A DNA stretch of 64,000 bases from a virus, in IMG/VR virus record IMGVR_UViG_3300042868_013265, positions 20,421-84,420 of that record; one strand, 5' to 3'. The notes below the pieces were generated by a model, which saw only the letters and a program-made list of their open reading frames with translations, did no database searches and was not told the origin of the DNA. Made by a program: the position numbers and the translations under genes. Shown one piece after another: positions 1-9,316 of this stretch. Each line of letters begins with the position of its first letter. Position 1 is the stretch's first letter.

Positions 1-738
1 TCGGGACAAATATATAGAAACGTAATTAAAGAGGCGCAAAGGCACGATTTGGTTGCGGACGCATATCCCACAGGAGGAAATCCTGATTGGCAGGAAATTG
101 ATTATAGGGTGGGATTTGAGCGGTATAAAAATAAATATCAAGAGTATGTAAAAGCAGGTATTTTTAAAGGTAAAGAAGTAAAACCTGAGGCTCAAATTTT
201 ATTTCACTCGATGTCAATTAAGTACTATCAATATGAAATTTTTAATGAGGCCCAAAATATTTATAGATTAAATGAGATTGATAGAATTATAGCGAAGTCT
301 CAATATTATGGTAAATTTATCGAGTGGTGGATGAATTTTTGCGCAATGAAATTACGCGATTATATTCTTTTATTGAACACAAAAGAACCGAGAAAAGAAA
401 TGGAGTATATCGCTAAAGAAATGAAAAACTTTTTGAGCGAATACGTTTATTACGTTAACAATAAAGCGGTAACAGATGAGGATAAACGATTTCGTGACCA
501 AGCGATTTTCCGCTATATGGGTCCTATATGTTCACAAGAATATTTATCCTTAAACGAACAAGTTTCGGGTGTTGATATCAAAATAAATCCTGATATCAAA
601 GGATATATTAGTAATTTGATTAATGATGTTGCGATTTATGCTGAAAATGAGCCATTCCCAACACCCGCAGAACAAATTGAAAAAATGGATGCATTGGCAG
701 AGAATTTATATAATGAATTGGAAAGGGTAAACATATGA
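1..738 (+). CDS. Hypothetical protein, 5' end cut by the window edge
   Basis: The reading frame is open from base 1, with no stop before TGA at 736-738, so at least 245 residues are visible and the true start lies upstream. The TTG at 49 is only an internal codon. The protein looks soluble and mostly helical, rich in Lys, Glu and Tyr, with an aromatic patch (FIEWWMNF) near residue 110 and no membrane segment. I recognise no family. Its stop overlaps the next start (ATGA at 735-738), so it belongs to the same operon as the following large proteins, and a role as a virion-associated or replication accessory protein is possible but unproven. Confidence 0.75.
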   Translation, partial: SGQIYRNVIKEAQRHDLVADAYPTGGNPDWQEIDYRVGFERYKNKYQEYVKAGIFKGKEVKPEAQILFHSMSIKYYQYEIFNEAQNIYRLNEIDRIIAKSQYYGKFIEWWMNFCAMKLRDYILLLNTKEPRKEMEYIAKEMKNFLSEYVYYVNNKAVTDEDKRFRDQAIFRYMGPICSQEYLSLNEQVSGVDIKINPDIKGYISNLINDVAIYAENEPFPTPAEQIEKMDALAENLYNELERVNI

Positions 739-1046
739 AAATAAGTCAAAATGCGTTTAAAACGCTACAAGAAATACTGAAAAACTTGCAAATTGCGAGC
801 ACGAATGGTGCTAAAGTATTGAACCTTTTGGTACTACAGAATCCAATTATCCCTGATACATTTTTCATTAAATATGATATTGAATATATGTCAGGGGGTG
901 ACAGAAAATTTGAACCACGCTTGACCCAAATAACCGACTCAGGTGAGCCAATGGATATTAATGACCAATTCGACAATGTGTATCAGAGATACGCATTTTT
1001 AGGGGATTGTATCCCCGTTAATGTATCTGATTTAAAAATAAAATAA
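735..1046 (+). CDS. Hypothetical 103-residue protein
   Basis: This is a small soluble protein that starts at an ATG overlapping the preceding stop (ATGA) and ends one base into the next ATG (TAATGG), so translational coupling on both sides supports it as a real gene. The N-terminal 40 residues look helical, followed by a probable beta-rich part (TFFIKYDIEYMSGGDRKF) and an acidic C-terminus. No signal peptide, membrane segment or catalytic motif is visible, and I cannot assign a family. An overlapping minus-strand frame at 746-976 is a shadow. Confidence 0.7.
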   Translation: MKISQNAFKTLQEILKNLQIASTNGAKVLNLLVLQNPIIPDTFFIKYDIEYMSGGDRKFEPRLTQITDSGEPMDINDQFDNVYQRYAFLGDCIPVNVSDLKIK

Positions 1047-3955
1047 TGGCTAATCGGGATAAATATAATTTTACACAGAAAACAGACGATTGGGGCTCTA
1101 TTTACTATCAGAATGTCCCATCATATAGCAATACAAGTATTGGAAGTACAGGAAATGCTTATTTAATAAGAAATTTCCTTAAAACTTTTTTTCCATTTTT
1201 GGATGTATCTGTTAACAAAACTTCAGGTGGCTCAGTCAGTGTCAAAATGCTGAATTATGAAGTGAAATTCAAGTTTACTGAAAATGGAGTAAATAAAGAA
1301 TTTTTACTTAATCCAAGAGCGTTGGAGGATATTTTGGAACCACTATTCGAAGGTCAAGGATTCGATGGAATGACCGATTCAACATATTCAAAACCATTGC
1401 CTAAAATGTTGAATGATTTAGGTGATGATACGAGTTATGGATACAATTATCTTTTCATTGGAGCCAACAATCTTGATGGAATATATGAGGTAGAGTTAAA
1501 TGCTAATATTTCCGTATCAGCAGCGTACCCATTTATTGTTGGACGTAGCAATGGTAAAATGGTTGACAAATATATTAAAATTCCTGAGAAAACTCAGGAG
1601 TATATAAGAAAAGTCGCTAATTCAATCAGCAGTTCACCGTCAACTCAAACCAATAAAAGTGATTTGGTCACTTTGGAAAAAGGGGATGCAAAATTATCAT
1701 TGACGACTTTAGAACAAGAAATAATCGATTTTTTGGCAGAAAATAATTCGGGTGTGGAGTTGATTACAATTCGTAATTTTTTCTTAGCGAATAAAAATTA
1801 TGTAGACAGTGATGTTAATCGTGCGATAAGTAATTTGCTTCAAAAAGACTTAGTCGATAATAACCAAGTTAGTAATGTGGGATTACTGTATTATGTCACC
1901 ACAAAAGGTTTGGATTATGTGAGTAATCCCGCTGTACAAATATTAGTGGAGGAGGCTACCCGAAATTTAACTGAAGACGAAGAAGATATTTTAAAATTAT
2001 TAAATCGAGGCCCATCACTTACTCTAAACCAACTTTACCAATTTTTAACAATACCTGACCTACGAATAAATGATGGTGTAAAAGAGTTATTAAAAGATAA
2101 TTTTATAGCATTTGTAGACCCCACAAAAAAAAGACTCAAATATGAAATCACTCAAAAGGGTAAAAATGCCCTTCTGAATACATCGGCTTCACCCGCTGTA
2201 CAAGCAGTAGTGGAAGAGGCCACACCCGTATCAAAGCCTATTCCAATGGCTACAGAAGGAGAAATGGCGAGTTTTAAATTTATAAGTCAAAACATCGACA
2301 CGTTAAAGGATATGGAAAATAATGACCCTGAGTTGTTCGATGCGCTGAGTCAAGGTATTAGATTGTTGCAAAAATTGACGGCAAATACGACGGGAGAACT
2401 TTTACCTTTCACACCTACAGGAGACCAAGAAAAAATTGAATCCGCTTTAATGGATGATGATTTTGATTTGAATGAAGCAGACTTGGCAGAAATTGACTTG
2501 TCAGGAATTGAAGAAGATTTAGAACTAAGTGATGATGAATTAGCCTTTACAGACCTTGGTGAATTCGAGGAGTTAAAAGATTTTGTAGAAAATGAATTAA
2601 TGCCGAGTAAACCCCTGACACCTGAATTATATTCAGTTTTAACTGCAGTTGTAGTAGCAGGTATTGGCAAAGGTGATGAAGCCACAAAAAAAGACATTTT
2701 TGATTTAGCATCAAAGGAAAGGTCAAAAGGTTATCGAATTGACAATGCAGGCTTGAAACCCGAAGAAAACCAAATTAATAATTTGACTTGGGATTTATTC
2801 ACGTTGGAGGAACAGGGATATGTAAATAGAAAGGCTGATAAAACTTTTGGTACAGTTTACTACAGTGTCACAGATAAGGGTGGTGAAGCAATATTGAAGT
2901 ATCCTGAAGAACAAAAACAAGTATCAAACGCACCTTTTGACATCGAAAATTTGAGTGCTCTTGAAAAAAATATTTTGCTCATTTTGGATAAGCCACCCGC
3001 TGCAGAAAAAGGAACATTGTATAATGAAATGACCCTATCTGAAATTTGGGCAGAAGTGGATGAGACAATAGCGTCTCAATATAGTAGAGATTTGGTTGAA
3101 ATTGCATTACATAATCTCATCGACTATCAATTAGTTAATGAATTAAATCGTGTACCTGTAGAATACAGAAATTTTGATGATGCAAGGACAAATTCAACTA
3201 TATCGGAATTAAAAAAGAAACCCACAACTTTAACTCCGACAACATTAAAAATACTTCGAATTTTATACCGTTTTACAGGTAAATTATCCGCTGATAATAT
3301 TAAAGATGATTTATCATTTGAAAATGTTGCATTTCCTCATAAGGCAGTATTTAATCGTTTAATTGAATTGCGAGATATGGGATTAGTTGAAGAAACTAAT
3401 ACATCTTATGGAGGAATCGTGTGGCAAATTACACAGGCAGGAAATGAATATATCGATAAACTCCCAAAAGAAAAAACAGTAAATCAAATTAGGGAAGAGG
3501 AAAAACAACAGAAAGCCAAAAAAACAGGCGATGGACTTGATTACGAATATTACTTGATAGCCAAGATTTTAAATGACGATACAGGATATCTCACTGCAGG
3601 AAGTGTAACAACAATTCTTCAACAGCAATTCAACAAAACCCCAAAGTGGGATGAAAAGGAAATATTACTAAAACTTCAGGTTTTAGCGGCTTTAGGAGTG
3701 GTTGCATCATACATTCAGAACTCGGTTCCCTATTTTGAAATTAATGAATTAGGAGAAGACGTTGTAAAGTATTTAACTGAAAAAGATAATCAAGGTTTAT
3801 TTAGTGCTACAGAAACGAAAGTTTCCTCACGACCATCTCCAACGGACAGTGCCACGATGTACAATGTAGGAACTATAAAAGTAGGTAATGACGGTAACAA
3901 TTGGCAGATAAAAGAAAGTAAAACAGGTGTCAAGCGTTGGGTAAAAATGAAATAA
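1046..3955 (+). CDS. Large protein with about six tandem winged-helix-like units
   Basis: The 969-residue protein has an N-terminal domain of about 200 residues that I do not recognise. It is followed by repeated units built as LT-x-LE-x-x-I-L helix openers, a second helix, then a beta-wing ending in YxVTxKGxxxL, as in MarR/PadR-type winged helices. I place units near residues 217-292, 308-380, 524-625, 635-715, 729-805 and 832-910. The wing motif recurs as YYVTTKGLDYV, YEITQKGKNAL, YYSVTDKGGEAIL and WQITQAGNEYI. A very acidic linker lies near 469-513. The C-terminus is a short basic tail (VKRWVKMK). Tandem winged helices usually mean DNA binding, so it may organise or escort the genome, but no target or enzyme is visible. 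The start overlaps the preceding gene by one base. Confidence 0.8.
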   Translation: MANRDKYNFTQKTDDWGSIYYQNVPSYSNTSIGSTGNAYLIRNFLKTFFPFLDVSVNKTSGGSVSVKMLNYEVKFKFTENGVNKEFLLNPRALEDILEPLFEGQGFDGMTDSTYSKPLPKMLNDLGDDTSYGYNYLFIGANNLDGIYEVELNANISVSAAYPFIVGRSNGKMVDKYIKIPEKTQEYIRKVANSISSSPSTQTNKSDLVTLEKGDAKLSLTTLEQEIIDFLAENNSGVELITIRNFFLANKNYVDSDVNRAISNLLQKDLVDNNQVSNVGLLYYVTTKGLDYVSNPAVQILVEEATRNLTEDEEDILKLLNRGPSLTLNQLYQFLTIPDLRINDGVKELLKDNFIAFVDPTKKRLKYEITQKGKNALLNTSASPAVQAVVEEATPVSKPIPMATEGEMASFKFISQNIDTLKDMENNDPELFDALSQGIRLLQKLTANTTGELLPFTPTGDQEKIESALMDDDFDLNEADLAEIDLSGIEEDLELSDDELAFTDLGEFEELKDFVENELMPSKPLTPELYSVLTAVVVAGIGKGDEATKKDIFDLASKERSKGYRIDNAGLKPEENQINNLTWDLFTLEEQGYVNRKADKTFGTVYYSVTDKGGEAILKYPEEQKQVSNAPFDIENLSALEKNILLILDKPPAAEKGTLYNEMTLSEIWAEVDETIASQYSRDLVEIALHNLIDYQLVNELNRVPVEYRNFDDARTNSTISELKKKPTTLTPTTLKILRILYRFTGKLSADNIKDDLSFENVAFPHKAVFNRLIELRDMGLVEETNTSYGGIVWQITQAGNEYIDKLPKEKTVNQIREEEKQQKAKKTGDGLDYEYYLIAKILNDDTGYLTAGSVTTILQQQFNKTPKWDEKEILLKLQVLAALGVVASYIQNSVPYFEINELGEDVVKYLTEKDNQGLFSATETKVSSRPSPTDSATMYNVGTIKVGNDGNNWQIKESKTGVKRWVKMK

Positions 3956-3974
3956 AAAATAAAGAAATACGAAT

Positions 3975-6900
3975 ATGAATAATCAAGCAAAAATCAAACT
4001 TGAGAAGATAAAAAAACTGAAACTCCCTGAAAAAGTAAGGGCTACAGCAGACAAAATTGAAAAAGGTTTGTCAAGTGAAGACGCGGCTACTCAAAAGAAG
4101 GCTGAAGATGCATTGAATAAACTTTATGAACAAATCAAAGCAGTTGCGGCTAAACAGCGCGAAGAAAAAACGGAAAAAGAAGTCAATGAAAAGACGATTG
4201 TTCCTCAAAACGCTGACATCGCGGCTCCTGAAGTTAAAAAAGAGTTAACAAAAAAAACCACGGTTGCAGATGAGATTATTGATAAGGCATTAAAAAACGA
4301 CCCTGAACTTGCGGGATTTGGAAAATCAGATAAGCGCAGAGACGCGGGTCGTAAAGCACTTCCTGCGGGTAGACGTGTATCTAAAAAAGGATGGAAAAAT
4401 CAATATGGTAAATCTGATGGTGGACGTGTGTATTACGAAAACCGTGAAAACCGTAAAGACCGTAAAAGTCCTGCGTACAAAGCAGGATATCCTTTTTTGG
4501 CCAAAGGGGGTAAAATTCACCCTATGGATGACGAAGACGGAACTTTTTATGTAAACCTTTACAAAACTAAAGGAGACCAAATTGTTTCAGTGGATGAGCG
4601 CGAATACAATTCTAAAGCATCGGCTATGACTTATGCGATGATGAAACGCGATTTTATGAAAGTTGGTGAAAGCATATTTGTTATGAATGATGACGGTGAT
4701 GTGTTGTACACTTCAATCGGTACCAAAAAAATGGCTATGGGAGGCAAATTCCCTTATCAAAATGCTCAAGTGGGAGATAATGCTCGAGTAATTCTTGACA
4801 ATAAAATGGGAACTATTATGGTGGCTTATGGCCGTAGATTCCATTTGAAATTCCCTGATGGAACTGAAAAGACATATTCCGCTGAGGAATTGGAATTTTT
4901 TCCGACGGATGAAATGATGGCTGATGGTGGTAATATTGGAAATCCAACATTCGTAGTTAAAAACTTAGACGGAAAAGTTGTTTTGAAAACTAAAAGTTTA
5001 AATAAAGCATCGGATTATCACGGTTTACTCGGTAGGGATACTCATACGGTTGAAACTCTTGACGGCAGAATATTGAGTGGTTCAAGTGATGATATGGCCG
5101 ATGGTGGAATGATGCCTAATAGTGGTAAAAAATATGATTATTCTGAGTATTTCGACTTTAATGCTAAAGGTAATTTTGCATCTAATTTAAATGGTAAAAA
5201 TTACGAAATAATTTATCGTGATGACAAATCTAAAATGTATGATTTGTTTGAAGATGGGAAAAAGATAAAAAGTAGTATGTATGTTCTAAATTTAATGTTT
5301 TTTCCTGATGAGAGGAGGGAGTATTTTCAAGGTACTATGAGTGATGATGCTTTAAAAAGTATTTTAGATTATGAATATCCTAATAATAGTTTTTCTGTTG
5401 AGTATGATTCAATATCAGGGACAAAAATTTATGGAGCAAAATCCAACCTTTTAAAGGCACAAGCCAAACTCAAAGATATTTATAAAATGAAAACCACATT
5501 GATGGGTGAAAATCAAATAGGTAAGAATTATTTATCCGTTCCTTCACAATTTGTGTATTTTGCTAAAGGTGGTATGATGGCCAAAGGTGGCTATATGGCG
5601 AAAGACGAAAATTATGAGTATGTAAATACATTCAACTATTATGATAGCAATGTTCCTGTACCTCAGGATGATTTTGAAAAATTGATTGATGCTTATCACA
5701 AAAAACTTTCAGGTGATAAACTTGATGAGGCCAAATACAATGTATTGAAAATTCAAATGGGTAACTATTTGGGCCATAAAACAGTTGACAAAATGGAAGA
5801 ATACATTGAAAAAACACACAATGCACACAAAATGGCAAAAGGTGGCTATGTTTCCAAAAGAGATGTTGAAGCAATCACTATCATAAATCCAAATAAAAGT
5901 GATTCCGCAAAGAAATATTTGACATTTAAGAGTGGTGAATTCCTTAATGGATTAAATCAGTTTGAGAAAGGTGGAAAATTGATTGATAATTACACTTACA
6001 TCAAGCGAGGTGATATTTTTGCTGTTTATTACAAGGACAAAACTAAAAAAGCCTATTTCCAAACTACGATGGAAGATAAACCTAAAAATGGTTTTTGGGT
6101 CAGCAAAAAGGCTTTAATTAGAGAGGGTGGAAAAACGCCAAGTAAGTCAAGTGCAACTTTTGATGCTTACGAATCATATGATGAATTATCCAAGTTGAAT
6201 GGCAAAATTTGGGACAAATTAAAAATTGAAAGTGGCAGTCAAATTTATGCTTCGGACTCATTACAAAAGAAATTGGCTATTGAGTATCCAAATTCAGGTA
6301 TTGATGCCAAATTCAAAAGTTTGAAAGCCGCTCAAAGAAAAAAAGTTGCTGAAGTTATGACCGATGAAAACGAGCATAGTTTACGTAATTATTTGACACT
6401 ACGAGGATACCTTGGACCAAAAGAATATGACAGTTATGAAAGAATATTTGACCCAAAAAGTCGGTATGTATTAAATCCTGATAATTTCAAAAATTATACT
6501 GCTGATAAGGTGAAAGTTGGTTCAATTTTAACTACAAAAACAGGTACAAAAGTAAAGGTAGTTGAATACAATCCTCAATACGGAGTGAAGGCTATACGAA
6601 TGGATGCGACTGCAGCCGATAAGCCATCTCAATATATAGAATTGTCAAAATTTAAAGGATTTGAAAAAATGGCTGATGGAGGTTCTATTGGTTTTGAGGC
6701 ACTTTCCAAAAAAGTTGCATCGAGGTATGCGGGCAAAAATGTAAAGCCTAAATATCAAAAAGAATATGGAAAGACCTATGACAAGGCTGAAGCAAAAGAA
6801 GTCGGTGACAAAGTAGCGGCAAAAGTGTACCGTATGCAGCAAGGTAAAATGGCCTCAGGTGGTAAAATTGAATTGCCTCATCAATTGGACAAATACTTTA

Positions 6901-7259
6901 CAAAGCCCGCAGGTACAATCGAAGTTGAAATGAGTAAATTAATTCCGATTCGTGCACGAAAAAGCGGTATTGAGAATGCAGAAGTGTATATGAAAAAGGC
7001 TTACGATGGCGAAATGTCGAAGCGTAAACCTATTGAAATTTACAAGACGCGCAATAAAAAGTATCGCGTGAACGATGGAAATAGCACTTTTGCCGTTGCT
7101 AAAAAGAATGGTTGGGAAACGATTTATGCTACCGTAGTTTCCAATCCAAACGTCACAAAACGCGCGGAAAAAAGTACATTTACAATAGCAAAAGAAATAA
7201 GAAAAGCAGGTGAAAGTTGGTCGGATGCAGTTAAAAGAGTAAAGGAAAACAGAAAATGA
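3975..7259 (+). CDS. Polyvalent-type multidomain protein with MA(x)GG-separated modules and a C-terminal ParB-like domain
   Basis: The 1094-residue protein opens with a charged helical region (1-120), then a Lys/Arg/Tyr-rich stretch with ENRENRKDRK. From about residue 175 it is divided by a recurring motif: LAKGG (175), MAMGG (253), MMADGG (314), DMADGG (374), FAKGG and MAKGG (530-540), KMAKGG (620), FEKGG (664), KMADGG (899) and KMASGG (958). Segments between motifs are 45-235 residues and at least one looks SH3/KOW-like (255-310). The last about 130 residues resemble a ParB/Srx nuclease-fold domain (MSKLIPIRAR, then YRVNDGNSTFAVAKKNG) followed by an IRKAGESW-x-DAVKR tail. Such architectures match polyvalent proteins of phages and conjugative elements that enter the cell with the DNA. 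That the GG motifs are cleavage sites is inference. It overlaps the next gene by ATGA. Confidence 0.8.
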   Translation: MNNQAKIKLEKIKKLKLPEKVRATADKIEKGLSSEDAATQKKAEDALNKLYEQIKAVAAKQREEKTEKEVNEKTIVPQNADIAAPEVKKELTKKTTVADEIIDKALKNDPELAGFGKSDKRRDAGRKALPAGRRVSKKGWKNQYGKSDGGRVYYENRENRKDRKSPAYKAGYPFLAKGGKIHPMDDEDGTFYVNLYKTKGDQIVSVDEREYNSKASAMTYAMMKRDFMKVGESIFVMNDDGDVLYTSIGTKKMAMGGKFPYQNAQVGDNARVILDNKMGTIMVAYGRRFHLKFPDGTEKTYSAEELEFFPTDEMMADGGNIGNPTFVVKNLDGKVVLKTKSLNKASDYHGLLGRDTHTVETLDGRILSGSSDDMADGGMMPNSGKKYDYSEYFDFNAKGNFASNLNGKNYEIIYRDDKSKMYDLFEDGKKIKSSMYVLNLMFFPDERREYFQGTMSDDALKSILDYEYPNNSFSVEYDSISGTKIYGAKSNLLKAQAKLKDIYKMKTTLMGENQIGKNYLSVPSQFVYFAKGGMMAKGGYMAKDENYEYVNTFNYYDSNVPVPQDDFEKLIDAYHKKLSGDKLDEAKYNVLKIQMGNYLGHKTVDKMEEYIEKTHNAHKMAKGGYVSKRDVEAITIINPNKSDSAKKYLTFKSGEFLNGLNQFEKGGKLIDNYTYIKRGDIFAVYYKDKTKKAYFQTTMEDKPKNGFWVSKKALIREGGKTPSKSSATFDAYESYDELSKLNGKIWDKLKIESGSQIYASDSLQKKLAIEYPNSGIDAKFKSLKAAQRKKVAEVMTDENEHSLRNYLTLRGYLGPKEYDSYERIFDPKSRYVLNPDNFKNYTADKVKVGSILTTKTGTKVKVVEYNPQYGVKAIRMDATAADKPSQYIELSKFKGFEKMADGGSIGFEALSKKVASRYAGKNVKPKYQKEYGKTYDKAEAKEVGDKVAAKVYRMQQGKMASGGKIELPHQLDKYFTKPAGTIEVEMSKLIPIRARKSGIENAEVYMKKAYDGEMSKRKPIEIYKTRNKKYRVNDGNSTFAVAKKNGWETIYATVVSNPNVTKRAEKSTFTIAKEIRKAGESWSDAVKRVKENRK

Positions 7260-8371
7260 AACTATTAAAATTAACTAAACAGGAAGTCGCAAAACTTCAA
7301 AAGCAATATAAATTTGGTTCTGATTTGACCAAACAGGATGTAGTTGTCAAAATTTTTAATCCATATGGTCGCGGCAGATGGTATTTGGTAAACCAAGACC
7401 CTGATGACCCTGATTATATTTGGGCAATCGTAGATATGGGAATGGGACCTGAGGTTGGCTCGGTAAGTTTAAGCGAACTACAAAACTTTCGAATGCCTGT
7501 ATATGGGTATAAATTTCCTTTGGAAAAGGACAGGTTTACACAACGGAACGCTGTTGAAGTGATTGAAGGATTACAGCGAGGAAACTATTTTGCAGATGGT
7601 GGTGAAATTAAGGTCAAAGTTGCATCCAAAGATATTTACAACAAAAATCACTACAGGGGTATTTTTCAAGATTCCGATAAGGATGGTGTTCCTGACATAG
7701 ATGATTTGCAGCCTAAAAATCCCAAATTACAGGGTGAAGTTGAAGAGTTAAAGTTTTCTCAAGTCTTTGAACGATTGCTCAGAACAAAAAAGTCTTTGGA
7801 CAAAATTATGAGGGCGGCCATCGCAGAACTTGAAGCAATTTCTCCCGCAGGAAGCACAATTTATGCAAGAACTAAAACTCCATACTCAATTGTCAATAAA
7901 TTGATAAATAAAAAGTCTACAAGTCTTGAAAGGACGAAGTTAGGCGATGTCGAGGGTTTGACGGATTTAATTGGAACTACGGTAGTTGTGAAAAGTTTGG
8001 ATGACATTAATGATGTAGCAAAAGAATTGGATAAGGGAGTATTAGGTGAGATTTTGGAGAAAAAAGATTACTATGAAAAACCAAAAGCGGGATATCGCGC
8101 GATTCACTACATTACAATTTTTGAGGGTGTCGCGATTGAAGTTCAATTAAAAACTTATCGTCAGAAAGAAATAAATGAGGCTTCGCACGAGGCTTATAAA
8201 TATGAAAATCTTGAAGCGGACCGTTTATTGTATTTAACCAATTTGGCAAATGAGGCTGACAAAGGAAATAGAAAAGCACAACTTGCAATTGACAAGATAT
8301 TCCTTGATAAAAAAGCATTGAAGGAATCTTTGTACAAGGACAAAATCAGACGAAATAAATTACCTTCGTAA
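7256..8371 (+). CDS. DUF2958 + Ca-binding loop + RelA/SpoT-like domain protein
   Basis: The 371-residue protein has three parts. Residues about 5-105 match DUF2958 (VVVKIFNPYGRGRWY, EVGSVSLSEL), a module frequent in phage and plasmid polyvalent proteins. A FADGG motif near 113 is the same linker seen in the preceding gene. A calcium-type loop DSDKDGVPDIDD sits at about 139-150. Residues about 165-330 match the RelA/SpoT nucleotidyltransferase fold: ARTKTPYSIVNKL, DLIGTTVVV (about 237-246), KPKAGYRAIHY (about 276-286), IEVQLKT (about 294-300). The Asp and the EVQ glutamate needed for (p)ppGpp synthesis are kept, but the Arg normally found in DxxGxR is Thr. It may make an alarmone-like nucleotide, act as a toxin, or be inactive. 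It is coupled to the upstream gene by ATGA. Confidence 0.8.
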   Translation: MKLLKLTKQEVAKLQKQYKFGSDLTKQDVVVKIFNPYGRGRWYLVNQDPDDPDYIWAIVDMGMGPEVGSVSLSELQNFRMPVYGYKFPLEKDRFTQRNAVEVIEGLQRGNYFADGGEIKVKVASKDIYNKNHYRGIFQDSDKDGVPDIDDLQPKNPKLQGEVEELKFSQVFERLLRTKKSLDKIMRAAIAELEAISPAGSTIYARTKTPYSIVNKLINKKSTSLERTKLGDVEGLTDLIGTTVVVKSLDDINDVAKELDKGVLGEILEKKDYYEKPKAGYRAIHYITIFEGVAIEVQLKTYRQKEINEASHEAYKYENLEADRLLYLTNLANEADKGNRKAQLAIDKIFLDKKALKESLYKDKIRRNKLPS

Positions 8372-8385
8372 TAAAATTTACATAT

Positions 8386-8817
8386 ATGAAAAAAATAACA
8401 GTTATCCTTCAGGAGAAAAATGTGAAATTGAACAGTTTACCTGAGAACATTCAGACAGCAATTGAAAATTCAATTAATTTGTATGATGACATTCAGAATT
8501 TGGAAGCAACATTGACCGAAGAGTCAACTGATGAAGAAAAGGCTGAATTAGTCGAAATGAGAGAGACCCACGATGAATTTAATGAATCTATCGTAGGTGC
8601 TATTGAAAATTTTCAGAAAGAAACTGAGGCTAAGACAAAAGCCGAACAGAAAAACGACCAACCCCCAACTCCCCCACCTGCGCCAATAAACACACCCGCG
8701 CCAATTGGCGAAACTGATGAAAAGAAAAAAGGTTTTGGAATCGGAACCTTTATTCTCGGAGCGGCTGTATTGATTGCAACAGCGGGTGCAGTTAATATGA
8801 TGAGAAACAAAAACTAA
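8386..8817 (+). CDS. Single-pass membrane protein with helical N-terminal domain
   Basis: The 143-residue protein has a helical acidic N-terminal region (1-85), a proline-rich linker (about 95-108, PPTPPPAPINTPAP), and one C-terminal membrane segment (about 118-138, FGIGTFILGAAVLIATAGA) with a short basic tail MMRNKN. This head-linker-anchor design recurs throughout the next 15 kb, and I read it as a virion-membrane protein with its head on one side of the bilayer. It begins the membrane-protein cluster after a 14-base gap and overlaps the next gene by one base. No enzymatic motif is visible. Confidence 0.75.
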   Translation: MKKITVILQEKNVKLNSLPENIQTAIENSINLYDDIQNLEATLTEESTDEEKAELVEMRETHDEFNESIVGAIENFQKETEAKTKAEQKNDQPPTPPPAPINTPAPIGETDEKKKGFGIGTFILGAAVLIATAGAVNMMRNKN

Positions 8818-9026
8818 TGGAAAAATTACCCCAACACTACTTTGCATTTAATCCACAATCCGTCCGTTGGATGGATATGGTATTTGTAGCACCAATAATG
8901 ATTTATGCGGGTGTCAAGGGTGATTTTAAACCGTATGTTAAATTTTCTTTGATTGCTATTGGGTCTTTGACTTTTCTGTACAACGGCATTAATTATGTAA
9001 CCAATTTACAAAACGGAGAGAAATGA
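8817..9026 (+). CDS. Small membrane protein, two hydrophobic segments
   Basis: The 69-residue protein has hydrophobic stretches near 20-32 (MVFVAPIMIYAGV) and 40-56 (VKFSLIAIGSLTFLYNG) joined by a short basic loop. The start overlaps the previous stop by one base and the end overlaps the next ATG, so it is locked into the operon. The function is unknown. A structural membrane protein is the most economical reading given the neighbours. Confidence 0.65.
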   Translation: MEKLPQHYFAFNPQSVRWMDMVFVAPIMIYAGVKGDFKPYVKFSLIAIGSLTFLYNGINYVTNLQNGEK

Positions 9027-9316
9027 GTTACCGTATTACGAGATACACTTTTGAACAGGCCAAAAAATTGGGGGTGACGGTGAAGCCGTCTACGGTCCAA
9101 GGCAAAAAAATTGATGTGTTCAAAAACGGAACTAAAGTCGCTTCGGTTGGAGCAGTTGGCTACAATGATTATCCGACATTTATGCGATTAGAGCGCGAAA
9201 GAAAAGTTCCCGAAGGAACAGCAAATTTGCGTAGGAAAGCATATAAAATCAGACATCAAAAAGACAGGACCGTCCGTGGAAGCAATGGATGGTACGCTGA
9301 TAAACTATTATGGTAA
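9023..9316 (+). CDS. DUF5754-like protein (family also known from eukaryotic large DNA viruses)
   Basis: The 97-residue basic soluble protein has the pattern YRITRYTFEQAKKLGV, then GKKIDVFKNGTKVASVG, then DYPTF, then RRKAYKIRH and a C-terminal GWYADKLLW. From memory this order of motifs is that of the DUF5754 family, which I associate with eukaryotic nucleocytoplasmic large DNA viruses and with some phages. The family's function is unknown, and the name should be checked by profile search. The start at 9023 overlaps the previous stop and is preceded by ggagag, one of the few Shine-Dalgarno-like stretches here. Gene order suggests a virion or genome-associated role. Confidence 0.7.
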   Translation: MSYRITRYTFEQAKKLGVTVKPSTVQGKKIDVFKNGTKVASVGAVGYNDYPTFMRLERERKVPEGTANLRRKAYKIRHQKDRTVRGSNGWYADKLLW

